Positions 23,325-30,002 of a stretch of DNA of 56,178 nucleotides are shown here, one piece after another. Source of the stretch: a virus. The translations under genes and the position numbers were made by a program. Every line of letters starts with the position of its first letter. Position 1 is the stretch's first letter. The stretch lies in the IMG/VR virus record IMGVR_UViG_3300009285_001773, positions 1 through 56,178 of that record; one strand, given 5' to 3'. Below the pieces are notes generated by a model. It was not told the origin of the DNA, ran no database searches, and worked only from the letters and a program-made list of their open reading frames with translations.

Positions 23325-24340
23325 AGATCCTCTTCGCCTACCGCGGCACCCGCCAGCGCGACTTCGACCGCCTCGCCACCTACCCCACCTCGCACATGAG
23401 CGAGGTCAACGACGTGCAGCTCTGCCACGCCTGGCGGGAGATGGGACACGAGGTGGATGTGTGGGTCGAGAAGGACGGCGAGCCGGACCCGAGCAAGTAC
23501 GATCTGCTGTACCTGTTCAAGCTGCACTCGGTGCAGAAGTTCATCGCGGCCGGGCTGCTCAAGCTCCCGTGGAAGCGGGTCGCTGCCTGGTACGACTTCG
23601 GCAAGCTGGCGCAGGCGTGCGGCGATGAGCGGCACAATCTGGAGTCGGTGGCCTGGGGCACGCCGGGGCTCATGGAGCAGGAGAAGGGCTCGCTGCCCGG
23701 GGCAAAACAACTGGTCGCGGAGCACGCGACCACGTTCCCGGCGCCGCCGGCCTTGCCAGAGACGCAGCCGCGCGGGCTTTACATCGGTCGCGTGCCGAAC
23801 GCATACCGCGTCCAGGTGGAGATGGCATCGGGGTACGCGCCGCTCAACATCTTCGCGCTCAAGCTGGAGTTGGGCGGGCGCATGCTGCTGTTCCGGCATG
23901 GGCAGTACGATGATGCGGCACTGACCGAGGCGCAGCGGTGGGCCAGCGACTACCGCTGCACGTTCTCTCCGGGCGTCAACCTGATTGCCGACCCGTCGGT
24001 CGCTGTTGGTTGCTTCGGTCTGGTGCCCTCGACGAAGTACAGCACCGAGCGGCAGGTGCTATCGGCGTGCAAGGCGTGGGACTATTGGGCGCTGGGGCTG
24101 CCCGTGGTCTGCGCCGACAACGTACCCGAGGCCGAGTGGGTTCGCCAGCGCCCCATGCTCGGTTTGCTCTACAAGGTGGGCGACGAGTTGAGCATGCAGC
24201 GCGCCATCGAAGCCGCGCTGGAGCGTGCGCAGGCGGTGGACTTCGCCGAGCACCGCGAGGCGCTGCAATCCTGGACCTTCGCCAGCCACACCTGGCGACA
24301 TCGCGCAGAGGAGATTGCACATGCACAGTTTACTCCGTGA
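23321..24340 (+). CDS. Glycosyltransferase, GT-B type
   Basis: 339 residues from ATG 23321. The N-terminal Rossmann-like half begins KILFAYRGTRQRDF and includes the acceptor-side SEVNDVQLCHAWREMGHEVDVW. The C-terminal half has a donor-site-like stretch (STERQVLSACKAWDYWALGLPVVCADN, near 240-266) comparable to the E-x7-E region of GT4 enzymes. It is part of the same overlapping operon and is cytoplasmic, with no signal peptide. It overlaps the methyltransferase gene by 20 bases. Confidence 0.75.
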   Translation: MKILFAYRGTRQRDFDRLATYPTSHMSEVNDVQLCHAWREMGHEVDVWVEKDGEPDPSKYDLLYLFKLHSVQKFIAAGLLKLPWKRVAAWYDFGKLAQACGDERHNLESVAWGTPGLMEQEKGSLPGAKQLVAEHATTFPAPPALPETQPRGLYIGRVPNAYRVQVEMASGYAPLNIFALKLELGGRMLLFRHGQYDDAALTEAQRWASDYRCTFSPGVNLIADPSVAVGCFGLVPSTKYSTERQVLSACKAWDYWALGLPVVCADNVPEAEWVRQRPMLGLLYKVGDELSMQRAIEAALERAQAVDFAEHREALQSWTFASHTWRHRAEEIAHAQFTP

Positions 24341-25085
24341 CGCCATCGGCCAGCTTTGCAAGCGGGCCATCGAGACTGAGTACCCCAAGCTGGTGCTCAA
24401 GCACGCCCACCTGCTGAGCGGCAAGAAGACTTGGCTATACTTCGACCAGGGCCTCGCAGCGAACGCCAAGTACATCGAGCAGACCGTGCCCGAGGTGCTG
24501 GCCGGCGGGCTCTCTGTGCTGGACGTGGGAGCGGGGCCGGGCCACTTCCTGCTGCTCTGCCGCGAACTAGGGTGCGAGGTGGCGGGCGTGGACATGGCGC
24601 TGTCGGAGTTCGACACGGACAGGCCCGCGAACGCATATCGTGCGCTGACCGATCACTTCGGGCTCGGGGTTGAATACGTCGGATTCGAGCCGTGGTTGGA
24701 GGCACAGCCCGCCGCCGAGACTTACGACCTGATCAACTTCCGGGGCAGCATGGACGGGGTGCTGGCGATGACCATGGACGGTCACAAGCCCGAGGTGATC
24801 CGTGGCCTGCTCGACCGGCTGCGCGGGCTGCTCAAGCCCGGCGGGGCCATCGTCGTCTCGCACAACATCGGCCAGCAGTGCGAGGACTTTCGGGCGGCGG
24901 TGCAGGGCGGGGTGCCCGGGTTCGACAAGCTCGTGGACATGCCGACGCTGACCCGACTGCGGCGGGTCGAGGTTGCCGTGCTGCCGCTGCCAGAGATTCA
25001 GGTGCCCGAGATTCAGGTGCCCGAGATTCAGGTGCCCGTGGTCGTGACGCCCTCGGATCCCGCGCAGATCTCCGTCGAGCAATGA
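24321..25085 (+). CDS. Class I SAM-dependent methyltransferase with short C-terminal repeats
   Basis: 254 residues from ATG 24321. SAM-binding motif I is LSVLDVGAGPGHFLLL (near 62-77), followed by an acidic post-I residue in AGVDMALSEFD. GLLKPGGAIVVSHN near 170 fits motif III. The sequence resembles small-molecule or sugar O-methyltransferases more than DNA methylases (no NPPY/DPPY). The C-terminus has PEIQV three times, encoded by a perfect 15-base tandem repeat (24993-25037). It overlaps both neighbours, so it probably methylates the sugar or acceptor built by the adjacent glycosyltransferases. Confidence 0.78.
   Translation: MHSLLRDAIGQLCKRAIETEYPKLVLKHAHLLSGKKTWLYFDQGLAANAKYIEQTVPEVLAGGLSVLDVGAGPGHFLLLCRELGCEVAGVDMALSEFDTDRPANAYRALTDHFGLGVEYVGFEPWLEAQPAAETYDLINFRGSMDGVLAMTMDGHKPEVIRGLLDRLRGLLKPGGAIVVSHNIGQQCEDFRAAVQGGVPGFDKLVDMPTLTRLRRVEVAVLPLPEIQVPEIQVPEIQVPVVVTPSDPAQISVEQ
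24993..25037 (+). repeat. Three perfect 15-bp tandem repeats
   Basis: GAGATTCAGGTGCCC occurs three times head to tail at the 3' end of the methyltransferase gene, encoding PEIQV repeats. Perfect copies suggest recent slippage or expansion. Confidence 0.9.
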
Positions 25086-25993
25086 AAACCTGCCTCGTCA
25101 CCTACGACACGCCCGAGTGGGCGTTCCATGGCGAGTGCCTGGACATGCAGTGGTTCGTGTCCAGGCGCTATGCCGGGCTGTTAGAGGCGACCTCAATGCC
25201 TGCGCGAGACGCGGGCAACGGCTCGGGATTCGACGGCGTGTACAGCTCCGCGTGGTACGACACCCGGCTCATGGACCATCCGCGGGCCGCCTCGCAGCTC
25301 TCCTCGTTTTCCTACTGGATGGACTGCCAGAAGGCCAAGGACCGGGCACATCTGCTCAAGCGCTGGCGCTGGCTCGGAACCAAGAACCTCGCGCTGCACG
25401 AGCGGCTGACCGTCGAGGATCACCCATCGCCGCGCCTGCTCTATCATCAGATCTGCCCCGACCGCTGGCCGCACCAAGAACCGCCGCTCGTCGGGGACAA
25501 GTTCATCGTCGGGTTCGCCGGCCATCGCCAGCACACCAAGGGCATTGGGATCATCGAGGAGGCTGTGGCGCGCATCCCGAACGTCGAGCTGCGCACCGTC
25601 GAGTGGGGCAAAGGGCGCATCCAGCAACGGGAGATGTCCAACTGGTATCACGGGCTGCACGCCTACATCTGCGCCAGTGCGCAGGAGGGCGGCCCGCGCA
25701 CCGGGCTTGAGGCCATGCTGTCCGGGGCTCCTCTGATCACTACGCGGGTAGGGCAGGTTGGGGAGATGGTTGCTGCGAAGTGGGAGGCGCTGGTTATCGA
25801 GCGCACGGTGGACAGCATCGAGGCAGCCATCGTCATGCTCATGGCGGGCCAGGACATGGGCCGGCGGTTGAGCTTTGGCGCTCGCCAGTTGGCTTACTCC
25901 TGGGCCATGCGCTGGGGAAACGCATGGGCTGACTTCCTCGCGGAAGTGGTGGGCGTGGACATGCGCGAGATAGAGGATCGGCAGAAGTTGTGA
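25082..25993 (+). CDS. Glycosyltransferase, GT4-like
   Basis: 303 residues; ATG 25082 overlaps the methyltransferase stop (ATGA). The second half carries FIVGFAGHRQHTKGIGIIEEAV (near 140-161, the start of the donor-binding Rossmann domain) and the GT4 signature ASAQEGGPRTGLEAMLSGAPLITTRVG (near 199-225), with the conserved Glu pair. The N-terminal half is shorter than typical GT4 enzymes. It is cytoplasmic and is the third glycosyltransferase gene in the cluster. Confidence 0.8.
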   Translation: MKTCLVTYDTPEWAFHGECLDMQWFVSRRYAGLLEATSMPARDAGNGSGFDGVYSSAWYDTRLMDHPRAASQLSSFSYWMDCQKAKDRAHLLKRWRWLGTKNLALHERLTVEDHPSPRLLYHQICPDRWPHQEPPLVGDKFIVGFAGHRQHTKGIGIIEEAVARIPNVELRTVEWGKGRIQQREMSNWYHGLHAYICASAQEGGPRTGLEAMLSGAPLITTRVGQVGEMVAAKWEALVIERTVDSIEAAIVMLMAGQDMGRRLSFGARQLAYSWAMRWGNAWADFLAEVVGVDMREIEDRQKL

Positions 25994-26697
25994 TCTACGA
26001 TGACCGCCACCTTTTCGTCGCTCTGCCCAAGTGCGCAAGCACGTTTGTTCAGGTGCTTTTGCAGCGTAAGCACAAGTGGAGGTCAACTCCTCACGAGCCG
26101 TTCGGGAGCTGGCAGCACCGTCCGCTGTGCCTGGCGCCAGAACATCTTTGGGCAGGCCGCGAAGTTTTCGCTGTAATCCGGTCGCCGTGGGCTTGGTATC
26201 GCAGCCTGTACGCCTACGGCATGAAAACGGGGTACATGCGCAAGTGGGAACCTGGCAAGCACCACGACTTCAAGAGTTGGCTTGCTCTGCTGCTCGACGG
26301 CGGTGGGCATCCGCACCTTCCACAGGGGCAGAAGCTGGACACCGAGTTTTTCTCGGCGCTCGCGAAGTGGGACATTGGGTATCTGACCTTCAACTACGTC
26401 CTCCAGTGTTCCACGGCGCCGGGGCAGTTTCTCAAGCGACGGACGCCGCCGAGTGAAGCCGTCATCGGCGTGCAGAAGTTCTTGCGGTGCGAAAATCTGG
26501 CATCAGATCTTTCCGAGTACCTGGGGATTGACCACGCTGATCTGGCAGCCGAGCCGAAGGCCAACGTCAACACGTCTGGCCACTACAGCCAGGACTACAC
26601 GCTCGAGCTTGCCGCGCTCGTCGCTCACAAGGAGCGGTTGATCTGCGGGCGGTTCGGGTACGCATTCGAGGAGAAAGCATGCGACGCCAAGCACTGA
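25990..26697 (+). CDS. Sulfotransferase-like protein
   Basis: 235 residues from GTG 25990. An early LFVALPKCASTFVQVLL (8-24) matches the 5'-phosphosulfate-binding loop of PAPS-dependent sulfotransferases (PKxxST). VFAVIRSPWAWYRSLY (near 57-72) matches the 3'-phosphate-binding RxPxxxxxS region. The catalytic His/Lys surroundings are not certain. The enzyme would transfer sulfate from PAPS to a hydroxyl or amine, most likely on the glycan made by neighbouring enzymes. Sulfotransferases are uncommon in phage structural regions. Confidence 0.75.
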   Translation: MIYDDRHLFVALPKCASTFVQVLLQRKHKWRSTPHEPFGSWQHRPLCLAPEHLWAGREVFAVIRSPWAWYRSLYAYGMKTGYMRKWEPGKHHDFKSWLALLLDGGGHPHLPQGQKLDTEFFSALAKWDIGYLTFNYVLQCSTAPGQFLKRRTPPSEAVIGVQKFLRCENLASDLSEYLGIDHADLAAEPKANVNTSGHYSQDYTLELAALVAHKERLICGRFGYAFEEKACDAKH

Positions 26698-27371
26698 CCG
26701 ACGAAGAGTTCCGCGCCATCAAGGGACACATCCGCGCACCCTATACCGACGCCTATTTCAAGGCGGCCGAGGGCGATCACGGCCCCGCGGCGGTCCTGTT
26801 CGGGGATGTGCTCTGGGAGATGTTCGCGCCGGCCTCGGCGGTGGACTTCGGCTGCGGCTGCGGCGGAACCCTGGCCGGGCTCAAGCAGCATGGCGTTGAG
26901 GTCCAGGCGGTGGACGCGAGCGAGGCCGCCGCGCCCTTCATTGCCCGCCACGACCAGGCCATCGCAGACGGGCTCATCGTTCACGACCTGAGCAAGCCGC
27001 TACTCCTGCCGCGCAAGTATGACCTGGCCATCAGCACCGAGTGCCTGGAGCACCTGCCGCCCGAGGGCAGCGAGGAGGTGGTGCGGACCATCACCGGCGC
27101 AGTGCCCCGTGCTGTGATCACGGCCTGCGGCCCCACGGGGCGCAACCCGCTGCACACCAACGAGCGGCCGTTCGCCTTCTGGGTGGACCTGTTCACTGCC
27201 GCCGGGTTCACCCTCAACCACGAGACGACCTCAAAACTCCGCGCCATCATGCGCGGGCACCAGAACAACCTGCCGCCCGGCGTGCCGCTCATTCCGAGCT
27301 GGTATTTTTCGGGGTACATCGGCGTGTTCGAGGCGGTCATGGACGGTGCAGTTCTGACGGTTTCACCGTAG
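26679..27371 (+). CDS. SAM-dependent methyltransferase
   Basis: 230 residues from ATG 26679, overlapping the sulfotransferase by 19 bases. Motif I is AVDFGCGCGGTLAGLKQHGVEVQAVD (near 49-74), with a second acidic element in DLAISTECLEHLP (near 110-122), as in ubiE/COQ5-type small-molecule methyltransferases. The C-terminus ends in a hydrophobic stretch. It is the last gene of the plus-strand accessory cluster and converges on a minus-strand operon only 4 bases away. Confidence 0.8.
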   Translation: MRRQALTDEEFRAIKGHIRAPYTDAYFKAAEGDHGPAAVLFGDVLWEMFAPASAVDFGCGCGGTLAGLKQHGVEVQAVDASEAAAPFIARHDQAIADGLIVHDLSKPLLLPRKYDLAISTECLEHLPPEGSEEVVRTITGAVPRAVITACGPTGRNPLHTNERPFAFWVDLFTAAGFTLNHETTSKLRAIMRGHQNNLPPGVPLIPSWYFSGYIGVFEAVMDGAVLTVSP

Positions 27372-27375
27372 GGGG

Positions 27376-28164
27376 TTAGGCGGGACTATCCGGCTCCGGT
27401 TCCTCGTCTGCGTCAATCTTCGCCTTCCCGTGCATGATGTCCTGGAGCAGTTCTGGCGTGATCTCTGCATCCATGGCCCAGTCGGGGATGACCAGAGGCT
27501 TCACCGCCGGGGCGCAGATGCGCAGAACCTCCGCGATCTCGTCGGGGTCCGAGATGTGCCGACCGACGCGGTAGGTGCCGAAGCTGCCCATCTTCTCGGG
27601 CCGCCATTCACCCATGCCTCCCTTGCCGCCGCGCTGGAGCAGGTCCACGATGGTCTGCACGTTCACGATCTCAGAGAAATCGACCACCATGCGGGCCTTC
27701 CACCCGTTGAACTGCGGGCGGAATCGCACGTCGGGGGCGCCGTGGACCCTCACCATGTCCACGCGGGGGATCATCTCTTCGTAGGTGATGGGGATGGACC
27801 CACCCTGAATGTAGATGCTGGTGCGGAAGAGGGGCTTGCTTTTGAACACCTTGTTGGCGGTGCTGGGCAGTTCCATGGACCGCTTGAAGCCGACTGGAGG
27901 AATGCAGATCGCGCCTTCGGTGTTCCTGATCATCGCGTCCTCGATGCACTGCCGCGGCACCTTGGGCTCGCGTTGCACGGAGAGCCCCATGTGCTTGCGG
28001 AGCATCTGCTCCATGGACTTCTGCCCGAAGTTGTGCATGATCAGAGGCGCAGTTCCCTCCACCTCAAGAGCAACCATCAGCGTCCGCGGCTGCGCGATCA
28101 CCGGGCTCGCCGTTGCAGCGGCGGCCTTTACTTTCTCGTTAACTTGCTCGTATTTCTTCGACAT
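27376..28164 (-). CDS. RAMP/Cas7-like phage protein of unknown function
   Basis: 262 residues from ATG 28164, with AAAGGAG 7 bases upstream. A beta strand ending LEVEGTAPLIMHNF (33-46) belongs to a phage family whose members start with such a PLxMHN block. Near 176-200 a glycine-rich loop (RGGKGGMGEWRPEKMGSFG) recalls the G-rich loop of RAMP proteins such as Cas7 and Cas5, which bind RNA. Residues 86-105 (ICIPPVGFKRSMELP) fit the helix before it. No nuclease motif is seen. Kinship to Cas7 is my inference. The gene's leader is the pentamer array, so an RNA partner encoded next door is possible. Confidence 0.6.
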   Translation of the reverse strand: MSKKYEQVNEKVKAAAATASPVIAQPRTLMVALEVEGTAPLIMHNFGQKSMEQMLRKHMGLSVQREPKVPRQCIEDAMIRNTEGAICIPPVGFKRSMELPSTANKVFKSKPLFRTSIYIQGGSIPITYEEMIPRVDMVRVHGAPDVRFRPQFNGWKARMVVDFSEIVNVQTIVDLLQRGGKGGMGEWRPEKMGSFGTYRVGRHISDPDEIAEVLRICAPAVKPLVIPDWAMDAEITPELLQDIMHGKAKIDADEEPEPDSPA

Positions 28165-28184
28165 TTAATTCTCCTTTGTTAGAT

Positions 28185-28650
28185 TGGTCCGATCCTGTCC
28201 ACTCCGGTCCAGGACTTTCGTTTCCTAGCCTTTGCTGCCACTACTCTCCATTATTCTGCGTACCAAGCCGTTCCTATCCGCTGCTGCCGCTCCTATCCGC
28301 ATCGATCCCTTCCTATCCGAATCCTTACGATCCCTTCCGTTGCTGCCACTACATTCAGCGCCGATCCCGCCGCTTCCACGCCCGCCCAATCCCTTGCTGC
28401 CGATCTGCTCCCGTCCGCTCCGTTCCCGTCCAGCCGCTTCCCCTCCTGGCCTGTCCTGCCACTACATCCACCTCTCCACTCCAGTTCCCTCCCGTCCGCT
28501 ACACTCCGCTGCTGCCAATCCAATACAGTGCTGTCCCGTACAATCCTCTCCTGTCCAATCCCGTCCACGACTTGCCCCTGCTGCCGCTACACTCCGGTAC
28601 CATCCCGCACTTTCCACACCTATCCCCTGCTGCCAATCCGTTTCTGCCCC
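28185..28650 (-). repeat. Pentanucleotide array punctuated by TGCTGCC units
   Basis: On the plus strand almost the whole stretch parses into pentamers of the form NNTCC or NNNAC/NNNCC (GGANN on the transcribed minus strand). The phase is reset by TGCTGCC at 28233, 28282, 28341, 28395, 28510, 28579 and 28628, and TCCTGCC at 28454. Spacings are 49, 59, 54, 59, 56, 69 and 49, all 5n+4 except 56. Unit interiors differ in sequence. The array lies between two minus-strand genes of one operon and has no credible gene of its own. The nearest analogies are an array-encoded RNA, a CsrA (GGA) sponge or a low-complexity expansion. Confidence 0.8.
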
Positions 28651-28653
28651 CTG

Positions 28654-29184
28654 CTACTGCGCCACCAACCGCTCGATTTCCTTGCGGATGGGGTCCAACT
28701 CCTCGATGTCCACAACCGCGTCGCACCAACTCCTGAGCATGACGAGCCGGCGCTGCACGAGGTTGCCCCGCGCCTCTGCGTCGGACAGCACCGTCGGTCT
28801 GTCGCTGTACCCGCTTTCGCCGTCGTAGGCGGGCAGGAACTTGCGCAGGCTTACCTTGCGTTCTGGGATGGCAGTGACGACGGTTGGAGGCGCGTCCTCT
28901 TGCTGTTTCAGGACACACACGAACCGCGTCGCCAGGATCATGTTCGTCGCCTGGACGATGCGGTACTTGTGCGCCGCCTCGGTGTCGTCCCAGCAGAAAA
29001 ACTTGTGCAGCGGGTGGTGCTCCGCACGGGCCACGTCCACCATGAGCACTGGCGACACGGTTCCATGCGTGCTCACCAGCTTGTCAAGCTCTGCCTCGAC
29101 GACGGCGGTTCGCTTCTCCCTCGGGATCATTTCCTCGGATTTGTTTTTGTAGAGGACTTCCGGCTCCGTCTTTTTCTTCTTCAT
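28654..29184 (-). CDS. Hypothetical phage protein (WDDxxAAHxYR family style)
   Basis: 176 residues. I chose ATG 29184 because it follows AAGGAG and overlaps the upstream stop (ATGA). After a Lys-rich start come helical segments and the block HPLHKFFCWDDTEAAHKYRIVQATNMI (near 57-83), which I associate with a conserved phage protein often found near PLxMHN-type genes. RKFLPAYDGESGY near 111 and a helical C-terminus follow. The biochemical role is unknown; a nucleic-acid or regulatory role is only inference. The gene is transcribed ahead of the pentamer array. Confidence 0.6.
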   Translation of the reverse strand: MKKKKTEPEVLYKNKSEEMIPREKRTAVVEAELDKLVSTHGTVSPVLMVDVARAEHHPLHKFFCWDDTEAAHKYRIVQATNMILATRFVCVLKQQEDAPPTVVTAIPERKVSLRKFLPAYDGESGYSDRPTVLSDAEARGNLVQRRLVMLRSWCDAVVDIEELDPIRKEIERLVAQ

Positions 29185-29357
29185 GGTTTCTCCTTGACGA
29201 TCCCCAACTTGACCAGCGCCATTCTGATCAGCCAAACGACTGTGGCGCTGCGCGATGGGATGCGGGTTGCTTTTTCGAGGTCGCGTTTCTTGATCCTTGC
29301 TGCCTCGACGGGAGCCTCAAGGTCATCGGGCAGTCTGAATGTTGGTTTGTATGTCAT
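29181..29357 (-). CDS. Small ribbon-helix-helix-like regulator
   Basis: 58 residues. The pattern is a basic strand (MTYKPTFRLPDDL), a charged helix (PVEAARIKKRDLEK) and a second hydrophobic helix after SRSATVVWLIRMAL, close to CopG/Arc-type repressors. ATG 29357 sits exactly 7 bases after a strong -10 box and lacks a leader. Its stop overlaps the next gene (ATGA). It heads the minus-strand operon and probably represses the divergent promoters in 29358-29450. Confidence 0.7.
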   Translation of the reverse strand: MTYKPTFRLPDDLEAPVEAARIKKRDLEKATRIPSRSATVVWLIRMALVKLGIVKEKP

Positions 29358-29364
29358 GCGTCAT

Positions 29365-29393
29365 TGTATACCATGCAGAAAAGTATTCGTCAA
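29365..29393 (-). promoter_or_regulatory. Strong sigma70 promoter of the minus-strand operon (leaderless)
   Basis: Reading on the minus strand: -35 TTGACG (29393-29388), a 17-base spacer and -10 TATACA (29370-29365), then 7 bases and ATG 29357. A near-consensus promoter that predicts an mRNA starting at the start codon. Confidence 0.75.
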
Positions 29394-29412
29394 CTACTAT
29401 TTTTTGATCTTC

Positions 29413-29442
29413 TTGACATCCTGCATCAACCTGCCGTAGCCT
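29413..29442 (+). promoter_or_regulatory. Sigma70-like promoter for the tail tube operon
   Basis: TTGACA (29413-29418), an 18-base spacer and TAGCCT (29437-29442). It is divergent from the minus-strand promoter, with 19 bases between the two -35 boxes. It restarts plus-strand late transcription after the accessory block. Confidence 0.65.
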
Positions 29443-29479
29443 AGAAACCTGAGCCGCACCTCGCCTCGGCGAGGGATAG

Positions 29480-29518
29480 GGCGCGCATCTTCCCGCACCG
29501 GGAGATAGCGCGCCTTTT
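29480..29518 (+). terminator. Attenuator-like hairpin in the tail tube leader
   Basis: GGCGCGC-ATCT-T-CCCG (29480-29495) pairs with CGGG-AGAT-A-GCGCGCC (29499-29514) around a 3-base loop, 15 pairs with one mismatch, followed by TTTT (29515-29518). It lies between promoter and start codon. A smaller hairpin (CCTCGCC/GGCGAGG, 29459-29474) precedes it. It may attenuate the operon or stabilise the mRNA 5' end. Confidence 0.55.
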
Positions 29519-29550
29519 GCGTTTCTGGAGCCGAACAGGAGAAACGTGAA

Positions 29551-29988
29551 ATGCCTAATTTGCGCGTGAAGGGGCAAGATGTAGAGGTCGCCGTTTTGCA
29601 GGCCGGAGAGCAGGTAGCCGCGCTCACCGATGTGCGCAGCTTCGAGGTCACGCCACAGATCGAGACGACCCAGGAGGGATACCTGGGCGAGACCACCGAC
29701 CGCTACGACGACATCTTCAAGGGCGTCTCGCTGTCGATGGAGGTTCACCTGGAGACCCAGGACATTTTCAAGTTCTGGACCGCAGTGCTCGACCGTGCCC
29801 AGCGCCGCGACCCGACGCTGACCATCAACATCAAGGCGACGCTAAACTTCCCGAACGGTGAGACGCCGAGGCTCGTCCTCAAGGACGTGTACTTCGGACC
29901 CATGCCGCTCAACTTCGGCGGACGGTCCGAGTACGGGTCTGTGCGGATCGAGGGGAAGTGCTCGAACGTCAAGCCGATCTTGTCCTAA
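29551..29988 (+). CDS. Tail tube protein
   Basis: 145 residues from ATG 29551, with CAGGAGAAAC upstream. A small beta-barrel-like sequence with ETTQEGYLGETTDRYDDIFKGVSLSMEVH near 39-67 and a terminal SVRIEGKCSNVKPI. The pattern and size fit XkdM/P2 FII-type tube proteins, which stack as hexamers inside the sheath. Here the gene is separated from the sheath gene by the accessory block, unlike the usual adjacent order. The tail chaperone gene follows. Confidence 0.82.
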   Translation: MPNLRVKGQDVEVAVLQAGEQVAALTDVRSFEVTPQIETTQEGYLGETTDRYDDIFKGVSLSMEVHLETQDIFKFWTAVLDRAQRRDPTLTINIKATLNFPNGETPRLVLKDVYFGPMPLNFGGRSEYGSVRIEGKCSNVKPILS

Positions 29989-30002
29989 CCAAGAGGTGAC
30001 AT

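Noticed and set aside
28185-28650. CRISPR array
   Set aside because: The shared motif is only 7 bases, spacing varies from 49 to 69, and the interiors are themselves pentamer-periodic; no cas1/cas2 or Cas effector gene is nearby.
28176-28828. Overlapping plus-strand reading frames rich in Pro, Leu, Ser across the pentamer array
   Set aside because: They only reflect the pyrimidine-rich low-complexity DNA; unit lengths are not multiples of three, no frame is kept between units, and they run against the operon.
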